A stretch of DNA of 64,000 bases from Haematobia irritans (Eukaryota; Arthropoda; Insecta; Diptera; Muscidae). The position numbers and the translations under genes were made by a program. Positions within the stretch are counted from its first letter, which is position 1, and every line of letters begins with the position of its first letter. The stretch spans positions 71,713,551-71,777,550 of the forward strand of contig NC_134397.1 of assembly GCF_050003625.1 (NCBI RefSeq). Reading direction: 5' to 3'. This document shows, in pieces, positions 44,813 through 56,649 of this stretch. Below the pieces are notes generated by a model. The model searched no databases and had not been told where the DNA came from. It worked only from the letters and a program-made list of their open reading frames with translations.

Positions 44813-45549
44813 GGGAGCCATCATGGTGAAATGGTTAGCATGCCCGTCTTGCATACACAAGGTCGTGGGTTCGAACCGAGTTTCCAAACACCACAATTTT
44901 CTCAGTGGTGGGTTATCCCACCTCAGTAGTGCTGGTGACATTTCTGAGTCTTTCAAAGTGGTTTTACTGTAATGGGGAACACCGTTCGGACTCCGCTATA
45001 AAAAGGAGATCCTTTGTCATAGAATCGGGCAGCACTCAGTGATAAGAGAGAAGTTCACACTGTGGTAACACAATCCATAGACCTTATAATACATAGGATG
45101 GCCATGGCCCATGGGTGTCAAACTATGTTTGACAGTTCCGAAGATTAGGAATAAACGAGAAAAATAAGAGCACGCTTACAATCTCTTTCGTATTCTATTT
45201 TGTAGTTTGCCAATTTTACACAAAATTAGAACGTTTATGATGCAACAGAGGATTTATAAATAAATTAATATATTAAAAGTTCATATTTGAACAAAAAATT
45301 GTGACCAAAACCGCGAAAATACAAAATTTAATTTTGAGCTGCATTGATCTTTACGAACAACACAAAAGCAAATGCGCGAAAATTAATGTTTGGGACTGAC
45401 TCTTTACGAAAAAATCAAAACGAAATGTCAGAAAATTAATTTTTGGAACTGACAAATTTTTTTTAAGAGAATAGTGGATCATCTATGTATTATAGGTCTA
45501 TGACACAATCGAATAGTCTAAGTGAGGGGGCTGCCACTATACCTATCCT
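44813..45549 (+). mobile_element. tRNA-derived SINE, copy 2, interrupted twice
   Basis: Its head GGGAGCCATCATGGTGAAAT with B box GGGTTCGAACCG belongs to the same family as the SINE at 33280. Its first bases are shared with the target duplication of layer A, so A landed at its 5' end. A 427-bp MITE interrupts the body at 45076-45502, after which GAATAGTCTAAGTGAG and the 3' end follow. Confidence 0.85.
45076..45502. mobile_element. 427-bp MITE with CATAGACC ends and 8-bp target duplication
   Basis: The left end is CATAGACCTTATAATACATA and the right end TATGTATTATAGGTCTATG, a nearly perfect inverted repeat. ACACAATC flanks both sides (45068-45075 and 45503-45510). An 8-bp duplication points to hAT or P-type origin. 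No open frame. Confidence 0.9.
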
Positions 45550-45689
45550 GAGCATGGGTTGTGGAAAATTTCGACAACAATTATACAGTTTAACTGCCAA
45601 AAAATAGTTTGTTTATAATAAAAATACGTTAAATTTAGCATTAGTTTAACTACAGACTTTTTTCTGTGTTTTTTAGGGATTTACCCTCA

Positions 45690-46046
45690 AATTGATTATT
45701 CTGCGGTGTAAACTCGCCATCGTGTGATTCAATTTTATTCTACGGTGTAAAATCGACAAGTTCTACATTAACACACCACATGTGATCGATAGGATCGGTC
45801 GATATGGACGCCGTCGAAATTGTCGGAAAGGCTCTGTGGAACAACGTTACTAACCAAACAGGGAATTGACCGTTATTTTTATGACGCTGCACGCCTTTAG
45901 TAGGGAATTGACCGTTTTTATAGTGACGGTAAATCAAATTGCAAATAAATAGAATGTCTCATCTGGTTGAGCTTCAGTATAACATTCAAAGTCTTTGGAA
46001 TAATAATTGTTTGGTACGCGGAATATTCTCTTTTGTGAATAAAAAA
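45690..46046 (+). promoter_or_regulatory. Upstream region of TrpRS copy 2
   Basis: It contains ATTCTGCGGTGTAAACTCG (45698-45716) and ATTCTACGGTGTAAAATCG (45737-45755), then two direct copies of AGGGAATTGACCGTT (45860-45874 and 45902-45916). The motif order (CGGTGTAAA first, then GACCGTT) is the same as before copy 1, but copy number and orientation differ. Sequence between the motifs is only loosely alignable (GACGCCGTCGAAATTGTCGG against GGCGTCAAAAATGTCTCGAA). Confidence 0.65.
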
Positions 46047-49000
46047 ATGAGTGTTAAGTTAAATCAAGCAGTTGAGCAAACATCACATCAGGATCCCAAA
46101 GAAGATATAGTGGATCCTTGGACAGTAGCAAGTAGCAGTGATTCTGGTATAGACTATGGAAAGCTAATTGGTATGTAAACCACAATCCACATGAGTCAAC
46201 TTTTTGTCTCATATGGAACGGTACCTTGGACTTGTTTCTCTTTACAGAACGCTTTGGTTCAAGTCGCATCGATGATGATTTAATTAGACGCATTGAAAAG
46301 ATAACTGGGAAACCAGTTCATCACATGATTCGAAGAGGCATATTCTTTTCCCACCGCGAATTGGATACCATACTAAAACTGAAGGAAGAAGGCAAGCCAT
46401 TCTATTTGTACACTGGCCGAGGACCAAGTTCGGAATCATTGCATTTGGGTCATTTAGTACCCTTTATCATGACGAAGTAAGTAATTTGTAATACTTAGGG
46501 CTCATTTTCATTTAATGGTTATTTTAAGAAAGAAGAATTTTGAGAATTGGCTCCTTCACGGGCGAAAATGTTGCCAAAGTAGACAATGTGATATTCAAAC
46601 GAAAGTAATGACGCATTCCAGAGAATCTTAAAAATCCAGGATAATCCATATAAAAATTAAGAGAAGGACAGAAAATATACTCCTTGGACGTTTAGAACTG
46701 TTTTTTAGTACACAATTAAATTTCTTTTGTTTACCATATTGCCCATAACTTGGCTTAAACATTTTCCTCATCTCTCTTGGTTTCCTATCGTTAATATTTT
46801 TGACCTATTGCAAAGATTCTTGTATGTAATCTTGTAGTACAAAAGATCTTTTAACATTCGCCTTTCTTATATCACATATAAACTGTAATTAACTGTAATC
46901 TTGTTTATTCTATTGTTAGATATCTCCAAGATGCTTTCGATGTACCTTTGGTAATTCAAATGTCCGACGATGAGAAAACCGTATGGAAGGATCTGAAAGT
47001 AGAAGATGCTATAAATTTGTCCCATGAGAATGCCAAACATATTATTGCTATGGGATTTGATCAAAAGAAAACGTTCATATTCAATAATTTAACCTTCATG
47101 GGGTAAGTGAAAAAATATAATCAAAACATGCTAAGTACAGAATTTGAAAATTAAGGATTGTAATGAAAGTCATTAGAAAATCCCTCTTTAGAATTTTCGA
47201 CTCTTTAAAAATTTGGAAAAGTCGACGTTTGCGATTATTGACACGTCGACTTTTGATGTCGCAACCTTTGGATTTTTGATGGATTTATTTTTTCAAAATT
47301 TGGAAAAGTCGACTCTTGAAAATACAATTTTCCACTTTTTATAAAGGAAAAGTTGACTGACGACTTTTGCGATTATTGAAAAGGCCGCTTTTGAAGTCGC
47401 AACATTCGAATTTTTGATTTAATGTCCACCTGATAACCTAAGCGGATGACTGTTCCATAGTTACACAAGGTAGAGAGCTGTTCCATAGTTACATGAGTTA
47501 GGAGCTTGAGGTAAAGATTAATTACAACCTCCCTGGACTTAGGTATTTCTTTGTCATATGAAAACTTTCTGCGCATAAATCGACAGCAACTAATTTCACA
47601 TTGTGGACCAACGAAGTGAACCTAGAGCTTGATATCTACATTCGTTGCCAGAGCAAGAACTCCAAGGTTCTTGTTGTGACGTTTAATAGTTTGTTCTTTT
47701 TTTGAAAGCATTTGGAAATGCTTGCTAAAAACGTCGGATCCTGCTGGCATTGTCTGGTAGCACTTGGAGGAAAAATATAAAGAGACGATTCAAAAGACCT
47801 ATGAGTCTATTGGTCCCCTTATCGATGCAAAATACTGCGTTACGGATTGCCACTGGATGTCACTCCAAAACACCACAACAGAATCTACTGCATGAGTCCA
47901 AAATGCTCTAGGAGAGGCAACACTGAGAACTCCTCACCCACCTGAGGGATAAACCACCCAACTATGCCATATCCAGGAGGCTACCACTGAACGAACCAAG
48001 CCCGTCGGATTCGATTTCAGGAAAAGACTACAATCAATTGACCACATGATCGGCGATGACAGTGATGAGGGAATAAGGATGGCATTGAGAGCGGTACACA
48101 CGGCAGCGGTTCAAACAGAAGGGCACCTAATAAGTGCAACATAATGCTGGGTGGAAGACCACAACCTGTCAACGATAACGAAAGACGGCTGTTTATCTCT
48201 GCTTTTTGAATCCTATAGTCCAAGATGTCTTCCCAAATTGTGGATATTCGCCGCACATCACAAGGCATCTTTTGCCCATATGAAATACATCTACATTTCA
48301 TTAACATTGCGGGAACTTCCCACCCAGTGTTATCGTATAAAGTCGATTTTTTTTATTCACTACTTTAGTTCGATACTGCGGGAAATGTCCCGAGTCCCGT
48401 ATGTGTATTTAAGTATGTGCACTGTTCGGTACAGCTTAATATGTAGGAAAATTGTTGTTTAATAAAATCATAAAAATTCGTAATCACGGAAAATAAGTTA
48501 AGATATTCAAATGATATCATAGACATTGTTAATTCCGTGATATCAATCTATTCCACATAAATTGTGAAATTTAATTGATATTTTTTAACAAATCATAATA
48601 ATTGAAAAATCATAAAATTATAAACTTACTCATTAATAATTTCTTTCATTTTTCCATTTTCTTTGTTATATTTCAGCCAATGTCCTGCATTTTATCAAAA
48701 TATTGTACGAATGCAAAAATGTGTTACCTTCAATGAAATCAAAGATATCTTTGGTATGTGTGAATCCTATGCGGTCGGTAAGATTGCCTTTCCCATAATA
48801 CAGGCAGCTCCAGCGTTATCTTCTACATTTCCCTTTATTTTTGGCAATCAAAAAGTTCACTGTTTAGTTCCCTCTGCTATTGATCAAGATCCATGTTTTC
48901 GTATGTGCCGTGATGTTGCACCAATTTTGGGTTTTCCCAAGAGTGCATTAATACATTCGATTTTCTTGCCTTCTTTGCAAGGTGCCAAATCGAAAATGTC

Positions 49001-49424
49001 ATCTACTGTAGAGAATTCTGCTGTATTTCTTACCGATACACCTAAGACAATTGCAGATAAAATCAATAAATATGCATTTTCTGGTGGCCGTAATACCATG
49101 GAGGAACATAAGAAGTTTGGTGGTATACCCGATATTGATGTTTCCTATCAGTTATTGAAATTCTTCATGGAAGATGATGACGAATTGGAAAAGATACGAG
49201 TGTCCTATATGAAGGGTGAAATGCTGACGGCCGAAATTAAAAAACTGGCAATTGATGTAAGAGAAGTGTAATATTATTATTTTTTTACTATATATCCAAA
49301 AATATCATTCCAGGTTATCACACCCATTGCTGAGAAACACCAATCTGCACGCAAATTGGTGACAGATGAAATTCTGCAAAGTTTCATGGAAATACGACCA
49401 CTACAATACGGAGGATGCAACTGA
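46047..49424 (+). CDS. Tryptophanyl-tRNA synthetase, cytoplasmic, copy 2 (diverged)
   Basis: The exons are 46047-46170, 46248-46476, 46920-47102, 48677-49256 and 49314-49424: 1227 nt, 408 residues, introns at the same places and phases as copy 1. The reading frame is intact and HLGH (107-110) and VIQMSDDEK are kept. Departures from copy 1 and from typical animal TrpRS cluster in exon 4: KMSST instead of [17 protein letters not shown] instead of [21 protein letters not shown] instead of CESDVVGKI, and VAPILGF instead of VTPRLGF. In exon 3 FNNLTFMG replaces FNDLTFMG and NAKHII replaces NAKDII. It may be a specialised paralogue or one losing activity. An in-frame ATG at 45954 would add 31 residues. 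AATAAA is at 49491. Confidence 0.93.
47103..48676 (+). other. Intron 3 of TrpRS copy 2
   Basis: 1574 bp against 5208 bp in copy 1, and free of the SINE and hAT copies found there. 47160-47400 has repeated GAAAAGTCGAC(T/G) and GACTTTTG phrases. 48300-48440 contains the GCGGGAAATG module shared with copy 1 (AGTTCGATACTGCGGGAAAT at 48367-48386). 47400-48290 is more balanced in base composition but no gene was recognised. Confidence 0.55.
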
Positions 49425-49490
49425 ACATGGTTACACACAGCTGAGAAAAAAACATATACTTTTATATTAAACTTTCATTTGTGTGTTTCC

Positions 49491-49496
49491 AATAAA
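49491..49496 (+). terminator. Polyadenylation signal of TrpRS copy 2
   Basis: AATAAA lies 67 bases after the stop codon, within a 3' UTR that resembles that of copy 1 (ACTTTCATTT, then a short spacer, then CAATAAA). Confidence 0.7.
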
Positions 49497-49499
49497 CAA

Positions 49500-50008
49500 A
49501 TTGGGCATTAAGCCATCCTGCATTAAAATCAGGCTAACATAAAAATAGTTTTCCGATGTGTTTAAATAGAACCCAGTTCTAAAGTCAAAGAAAAAGGTCA
49601 GCTAATAATAGCTGTCGGTGTCTGAAGTAATATTTTTGTACTTCAGGGTCTAGCGAACAACAAGTTGTACATTTTTTAGGTTTTAAAATAAAGGATGTTT
49701 AAGATCCAAAAATAGGTTTTTGTGTATTATGTCTTAATTTGATCAATATTTTTGGGCAAAAACTCGACATATTCTTCAAATATTATTTTAATTGTGTTAA
49801 TATCGTAACACAATTAAAATTTGACATTTTTGTGTGTTTCAGCCAAACTAAAACATGGTTTAGTGTAATCGAGCTTAAAAATACCAAGGCAAGGTTTTGC
49901 TATCTCAGCAAACAGTGGCTGGTTTCCCTTTTTCTCCAGGTGTTTTTGCTGGTTTAACAGACTTCAAATTTCTTAATGGTTAGTTATGATATAGCGGCCA
50001 TCCGTTTT
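49500..50008. other. Spacer downstream of TrpRS copy 2, nothing recognised
   Basis: AT-rich sequence without identifiable repeat or coding region. Confidence 0.4.
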
Positions 50009-50195
50009 TAGGCTCACATAGACAATTCAGTACATTGTGGTACCACAAGTGGTGAACTTCTCTCTTATCAATGAGTGCTCCTCGATTCTATCTTAAGTTC
50101 AATGACAAAGGAGCTCATTTTTATGGCAGAGTCCGAACGGTGTTTTACATTGCGGTGAAACCACTTTTTTGGTGTTTGATCGAAACTGGGATTGC
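50009..50195 (-). mobile_element. tRNA-derived SINE, copy 3, truncated
   Basis: On the minus strand it reads from just after the B box (CCCAGTTTCGATCAAACACC) through TCGGACTCTGCCATAAAAAT to AGTCCATTGTG-like 3' sequence. The tRNA-like A-box half is missing and part of the body is deleted. A hAT-type element begins 19 bp further on. Confidence 0.75.
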
Positions 50196-50213
50196 TAAGA
50201 CCTAGATATATAC

Positions 50214-50948
50214 TAGGGCTGTCGCCCGGGATAAATCTGTTCCGAAATCCCGGGATTTTCGGGACGGGATTAGTCCCGAATCCCGGGATCCCGAAAACAT
50301 AATTCCAATTTGTTAAATTTGTGGCTTTTTAGCATTATTTATTAATAAATTTGAGTTCTCATTCAGTGCAAACGGCCCTTAGATTTCATACCTGACAAAT
50401 TGAGTTAATAAACATTAATGGTTCACCTTGAGTAAGAATTTAATTTCATCAAAATCCGAAGAAAAATATAAGGTCCCCCTTTGAACAATGAGTTCACGTG
50501 CAACATAAAATAAAAAGCAATGATAAAACGATCGCGTATATCGGAAAAAAATTTGGATGCCTTGATATTTTTAAGAAGTTACTTAAAACGATGAAGTACA
50601 AAAGGATTAAACCAAGTGTACGAAAGTATACCTAATCTAATCAAAATCCTTCAAATGTTTTGTTGAGTAATATAGCGGTATGAAATTGTTTTTTCATTTA
50701 TTTTTTTTTTCATATTGTTTAGTTTGACTTGTTTTGTTAAGTGATAGCAATGTTAAATTGCTTTTTAATTTACACTATTTTTTTTTTGTTAAAAAATTAA
50801 ATTAAACTAAATTGGTTTAATGTACAAAAAATGCTGTTGGCGATGCATATAAAGAATCCCGAAAAAAATCTCGAAAAATCCCGGGATTCTATATTTTGAA
50901 ATCCCGAATCTCGGGATTTATAAAAATCGATCCCGAATGACAGCCCTA
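50214..50948 (-). mobile_element. hAT-type non-autonomous element, copy B (735 bp)
   Basis: The ends TAGGGCTGTC and GACAGCCCTA are flanked by ATATATAC (50206-50213) and ATATGTAC (50949-50956), a 7-of-8 duplication. The interior matches copy A (34133-35282) in reverse, e.g. GGATGCCTTGATATTTTTAA here against its complement near 34550. It is shorter by internal deletion. Confidence 0.85.
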
Positions 50949-51149
50949 ATATGTACTAAAATGATTGTAGTTCATATCTTTGGAATAATTAACCATTATG
51001 CTTTGAAAATTGTTTGAATTAAGTACACTTTCAAGCCCGTTCAGTGACATCTACATTTGTACAAGTTACTCTCGCGACAATAGAGAGCAAACTGTTATTC
51101 ATCTTTGTCGTAAACACTTGACACATTTCTCTTTACTCTGACATTCGTT

Positions 51150-51654
51150 TGAATCGCATTGTCGTTGACCAACACTGGATCACCATTACTGAACAACACT
51201 GAAAAGCTATTGGCAACTACCAAGTAGCAACTTCAATTGTCAGTAAAAGTTGACTAGCAATTAATGATTTGTTAAAAAATAATTGTTATATACTTTAAAT
51301 TAGCAAATACATAACAAAAGTAAGTAACTTGTAACGCCACACAACTAACACAAGGATTTAACAGCAACAACGTACTGAAAAACACCAACAATTACGTGGC
51401 GAAAGTTGGTCAACGAATCGAATTCTTTTTTGGTTGGGAAGCGAGAGAAAAAAAGGTTGTAAGCAGTGCAGCGATTGTAGCAGCAGATAGCGTTGGCAGA
51501 ATTGAGGGATAGCAAAAAGGGAAAGGAAAAACAAAGGAAAACGTGAAATTTTGCAGCGAATTACAAGGCAGAAAAAAAGAAAACTTCACTCGAAAATAAT
51601 ACAAAGAATTAAACAAAATTCCCGGAAATCACAAGCGGTCTTCATAAAGAAAAG
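51150..51654 (+). other. Probable non-coding first exon of a downstream gene
   Basis: Sequence with many AAC/CAA runs, typical of fly 5' leaders, ends at a strong donor AAAAG|GTGAGT (51655). A pyrimidine-rich acceptor TCTCCTCTGGTTGCAG follows at 52016, which would remove 362 bp. The exon start is a guess; no TATA box was identified. Confidence 0.4.
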
Positions 51655-52140
51655 GTGAGTGGTTCGAGAGTTTTGACTGATGTAGACGACAGAAGAGGAT
51701 ATAGAGGCCTTTGAATGCAAAAGAAAAAATTAAAGGAAAAACAATCAAAACAAGTTGAGGAAACTACTACAACAAAAATAACCACCATCATCATCACCAA
51801 TAGAAAAGAAATCAGAAATCATCGAGTGCATGCAGCAGCATATTGCACCACAACAGACACTTAATTTACCAATTATCATTGTACAATAGTGAAGTAAAGC
51901 AAGAACAACAACAACAACAAAGCAATATATAAAAGAAAAATAGCAAAAACGAACAAATAATCACAGAGAGTGTGCCTATAAAACATTTTTTTCTGTTGTC
52001 TCTCCTCTGGTTGCAGCAGCGGATTTTGGATTTTCCATATTTCCTTTGGTAAATCTAGCTTCGGAACAACAAAAACAAAAAGTAAAAGAGACCACTGCAA
52101 CAACACCAATAAAAGAAAAAAACAGCCTCACAACATAATT

Positions 52141-52223
52141 ATGAACAACAATAAACGCAAAAATCGCCCAAGTGGGGGTGGAGGAGGAGGTGGTTTAACC
52201 ACTGGTGGTGGAAATATCTCAAG
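52141..52223 (+). CDS. First coding exon of an unidentified gene
   Basis: The exon from about 52017 has an ATG at 52141 preceded by CATAATT, opening MNNNKRKNRPS, then a run of seven glycines, LTTGGGNIS, and a strong donor AG|GTAAGC (52224) in phase 2. The basic, glycine-rich start would suit an RNA- or chromatin-associated protein; I thought of ataxin-2-like proteins but cannot confirm it from 27 residues. No second coding exon is recognised in the rest of the window, so the gene must have a long intron or continue beyond it. Confidence 0.5.
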
Positions 52224-52973
52224 GTAAGCAAGAAATGCATTTTTTTTTGGAGCACTACTATTTTTATTTGGCATAAATTGCTTCCCTTATCTTAGACTAA
52301 GTTAATGACAGCAAAGGGCCCTTCAAATCTATTATGTAATTTCCAACATATGGAAGAAATGGAAGTTCACTCATCATGGTATTCATTTCTAGCCCTTTTT
52401 CCCATTTTTGTTTTATTTTCTACACATGTGGAACCTTAAATATTGATGTGGTATCTTGAACTAATTTCTTGGGATTGCTGGGGATTTAAAGAAATTAAAA
52501 AAAATATTTAATGTGGTTAAAAAAAAAGAACAATGACGAAAGCAAGGTGGTATAAAGGCAAGTAGGTTAAATATGCGAATGCTAAGACCATCTTAGTAAT
52601 ATATTACGAATTGCGAATAGACACTGGCACATGCAAACTGTTGATGGAAATTCTATGAACAGTGGCCCACAGTAGATTTATGGATATATAAAACAATTCA
52701 AAATTATCGTTCATCTTCGTTTAGAATGTAATAAATGTGGTCATTTTCTCAATTTGTGTGTACGATAGCTTTAAAAATGTTAATAGCACTTTCAGTTTTT
52801 TTTGTTTTTACCAAAAACAACCATATGCCGTTATATGTTTCCAATACATTCGGGTCTGGATATAGTGAATGTCTGCTATAGTGATCGCCTCGATATGTTT
52901 TATACACGCAGTATTCTAAACAGTGAACAGCCAAAATGCTTGTTTGGAAACAGCTGCAAGCAAACGTAAATTT
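52224..52973 (+). other. Presumed intron sequence, nothing recognised
   Basis: AT-rich sequence between the first coding exon and the SINE at 52974. No exon-like segment or repeat is evident. Confidence 0.4.
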
Positions 52974-53322
52974 GGAAGCCACTGTGGTGCAAAGGTTAGT
53001 ATGCCCGCCTTGCATACACAGGGTCGTGGGTTCAAACCCAGTTTCGGCCAAACACCAAAAAGTTTTTCAGCGGTGGATTATCCCACCTCAATAATGCTGG
53101 TGAAATTTCTGAGTGTTTTAAAGCATCTCTAAGTGATTTCACTGCAATGTAGAACGCCGTTCGGACTCGGCTATAAAAAGGAGGCCCCTTGTCATTGAGC
53201 TTAACGTGGAATCTGGCAGCACTCAGTGATAAGAGAGAAGTTCACCACTGTGGTATCACAATGGACTGAATAGTCTAAGTGAGCCTAAATATCGGTCTGC
53301 CATATACTTAACCTAACCTAAC
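52974..53322 (+). mobile_element. tRNA-derived SINE, copy 4, full length
   Basis: It has a tRNA-like head (GGAAGCCACTGTGGTGCAAA, B box GGGTTCAAACCC), the shared body (TTTTTCAGCGGTGGATTATC, ACGCCGTTCGGACTCGGCTA) and the tail TTAACCTAACCTAACG. Complete, with a sequence very like the copy at 33280. Confidence 0.9.
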
Positions 53323-53672
53323 GTAATAGCGAAATATTGAAGCGTTTATTAGAATGTATCAAGGCAACTGAGCTAAAATCAAAGCGATAATGGAGATGGT
53401 TTTTACGGACCCTTTTTGCTTTGTAACTTTTTTCTATGTGTTTCAGAAATTGTTATTGGAAATTTAAATGAAATTGAAGCCTACAAACCGTTTCATTTTG
53501 AGAAAGATACCTAGAATATTGTAGAACTTATGAATATGAAATACAGACAACAAATCCTGCAAAATTTTACAAAGCTATCGCTTGGGCTGAGTCCAAGGTG
53601 GTGAAGGTGGTTAATGAAATGAAAAGTTTCGTGTGATTGAATGGCTATACAAAAACTTAAGAAAATTGTCAG
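53323..53672. other. Spacer, nothing recognised
   Basis: AT-rich, probably intronic if the gene starting at 52141 continues. Confidence 0.4.
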
Positions 53673-55060
53673 CAGCGTTGCCAATTTAGCTTTTTTCCCC
53701 CTAGATTTGGCTTTTTTTGAAGACGTTTAGCGGGAAAAAAATGCATTTAGCTTTTAGCTTTTTTTCTGGCTTTTTTTCATGACCCTTTTAGCTATTTTTG
53801 GCTTTTTTTATTTTCGACATGTTTCTATTGAAATATGGATAAATCGGCGTTTTTATCTAAACCTTGCTGCAAGTATAAGGGTTTCCACATATTTCAAAGC
53901 TCAGTTGAAACATTAATAATGAGCCCAGCCATTATGCGGGCATTTTTGTAGCAAATACACCTTGTTGTAAAGTTTTTTCATTATATACATAAAAGTTATC
54001 GTAAACTTTAAATCTACTATTACCATACAAATTTGTTAGATAAACTGTCAGTAAATTATTGGGAATATTATCATTTGACTCGTTTATCCTTTTTATGTTA
54101 TTATAATATTCTAAAGTTATCGATATTACTAAATTAAAATAGTAGATGTGAATAGCTTTGTGCACTGAAAAAATATTGTCGTCTCCTTAAAATACGAACG
54201 CGAACTTTGGTTATAATAGCATTTGTGAATTTCTTTTATATAAACTGTTTTCCTTGTCCAAAAGACGATAAAGTCGTTTTGTCCTTATAATTAAGTGATT
54301 CAACTTAAAAATGGGTATGTTTTCATGAAAAAAGGAAGAATTAATGAAATAGTCTTTAAATGTGAGGAGTTTTTGCATCTTAACCACAAACCAAAATAGC
54401 GTTCAAAAATAGAAGATGTTTTTCAACACTTTATTTTAAAAACGTATATATACAATAATTTCTACTTGAAGTCGAGTCTGAATTTGGAAATTTAAGTTGG
54501 CGTTAGCACGTTTTTAAAGCACTTTGATAGCTCATGAAGAAAAGGAAAATGTTTTTACTGGGAAATGTAAACTATAGGTATTTTCTACAATTTAAATAAA
54601 AGTAATGTATTTCGAATTTTTCACAATTTCAAATCCAAACTAAAATTTTATTTAAAAAAATGACATCATTTTTTACCAAATCCAAAGCATGCTTAGATCA
54701 TTTAATATTTTAAAATAACAAGTAAATAAAATAGAGGTGTTGGGAAGGTAGCTCCCACAAAACGAAGGACTTCCAGTAAAAAAATTGTGATAGTAATCAA
54801 AATGTATCGAATACGCAAACAGAGCTAATATGCCTTAGATATTGTTACAGTCTCACAGAAGTGGAATTAAAATGAAAATAATATGCATTGTAAATGAAAT
54901 AAAGCCTTTAAGTTTGTTAAATTTCAATCAAAAATGTGACTTTTGATACAAAAAAATTTAGCTTTGTTTCTAGCTATTTTTTTAGCATTTTTTAGCTTTT
55001 TTTAGCTATTTTTTTTGGGCAAATCTAGCGGTTTTTGGTGAAACAATTCTGGCAACGCTG
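53673..55060. mobile_element. 1388-bp hAT-type element with CAGCGTTGCCA ends
   Basis: The ends CAGCGTTGCCA and TGGCAACGCTG are inverted repeats flanked by a perfect 8-bp duplication ATTGTCAG (53665-53672 and 55061-55068). Subterminal TTTTTAGCTTTTT-type motifs are repeated at both ends. No transposase is recognised. Confidence 0.9.
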
Positions 55061-56640
55061 ATTGTCAGTGTACAATTTCCTGGCTTGGTCTTCTGAAAGT
55101 GGACTGTATGCGGTTTTATCGAAGCTCGGAAAATGTAAGGAATGCTAAGTAAAAGAAAAGCAAAAGAAAAAGAACAAAGGCAGGTTTCAGAGTATGTAAC
55201 AGTTTTTATTTAAGGATCGCTGCTGCTTACCAGGTTGAAGTGATAAATCCAAGAGAAGAAAGTAAATTATGGTAACTTATGAAGAACTATTACTATCAAA
55301 AGCGAGTACAATTCAGTTGGAGTAAGACAACTAGGCTTAGAGTATAAAAAGCTTTTCTTGCTTGACGACTTAAAGTAGAGTCACCACTAATAGATATAAA
55401 AAAGGGCAATTATTTTCAATGAAAGTTAAGATGATAAATTCATTATTTCAATTCATTTTCATGATCTTAAAGATACATTTTAAAATGTGATTAGAAAATA
55501 AACGACGACTGTTAAACTGTGTATAACAGTCAGACAGAGCTATTTTTAGATTGGAGACCACAAGTTCCAACCAATTTTATATTGCAGCTCATTTGTTTAC
55601 AGTGGAACTAGAACACTTTTATAAAATGAATTTTTATGCAGTGAAACAGTTTTGTATGCGCAAAACTGTCCGATTTTTATCTCCTCCCTATGAATTTTTC
55701 AAACAATTTTATGTTTCGTACACGAACAGGATTCTAAAGTTGAAGAATATCGTAAACAATACGAGAAATTGGCATCAATAGGATGCAGCGCAGTAGCATC
55801 TAAAAACTGCTTAATAAGAAGTAGATTATCAATTTAAAGCTTCGAAACTATTTGATGAAGCAATGGTCTAATGGGTATTTGTTTGATGAGTTAATCATAT
55901 AGATGACGTGTTTCTTATAGCCCTTAGTCAAAGTTGGGAGACACGAAACAGCATTTCCGTTGTACCAGTTTAGTACATTTGCTACAGTGTCCTTGTTCAA
56001 TGAACTTGAGCTTGATGAGAAGTGCTTTCGATTTTCATCAAGAAGTTGGCGGATTTTCAGTCGAAATCGTCTAGCAAAAATAATGTTATTATGTTCATCT
56101 TTTGCTAGCGTGTCTGCAGAAATATTCAAAACCAAGGATCATTGTCTCAGCTTCAGAGAATGAAACCGCCGAGTATTTTTGCCGACCCTTTTTTGCCAGT
56201 CGACTCGCCGCCGAATATGTCGACTCATCTCGACTCAAATTTAGTCCTCAATTAATGTTTTGTAATCGTTGTATTTTCTTTCAAGTTTTTTTATTATTTA
56301 GTTCTATTACTGATAAAGTGCATCTCAAAACAGTTTCAACATGAAGACAAGGCCGATATCTTGACTTTAACCCTTATATTATGTTAGGGTCATTTGATGA
56401 CCCACATCGTAATTTTCATCAGCTCATTTCTTACTTTTGGAATATAAATTAAAGTAAACCTAAATTTGATTTTGTAATGAATAAATATCTGTTGCCGAAT
56501 ATACAAATATATATCGGCTTAGCCGTCAAAACTTTAATATCAGCCGCCGCCGACAAAAATGTGTCGGCCTCGGAATAATTTTGACAGTCACTATTTGCAT
56601 TTCAGCCGAAATAACTCCCTAATTTTCGAATTTTTAAACA
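55061..56640. other. Unassigned sequence with small open frames
   Basis: No domain is recognised. The longest open frame (minus strand 55848-56135) includes a serine run and has no recognised relative. 56170-56230 and 56510-56600 have runs of CGACTC/GCCGCCGA composition that look like eroded repeats. Confidence 0.35.
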
Positions 56641-56649
56641 GTTCGAAGC

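Noticed and set aside
52923..53132. Open frames across the SINE at 52974
   Set aside because: Similar frames appear at the SINE at 44813 because the family sequence is shared; they are not host genes.
55848..56135. 95-codon minus-strand open frame with a serine run
   Set aside because: An opposing open frame covers the same bases, there is no recognisable domain, and the composition looks random.
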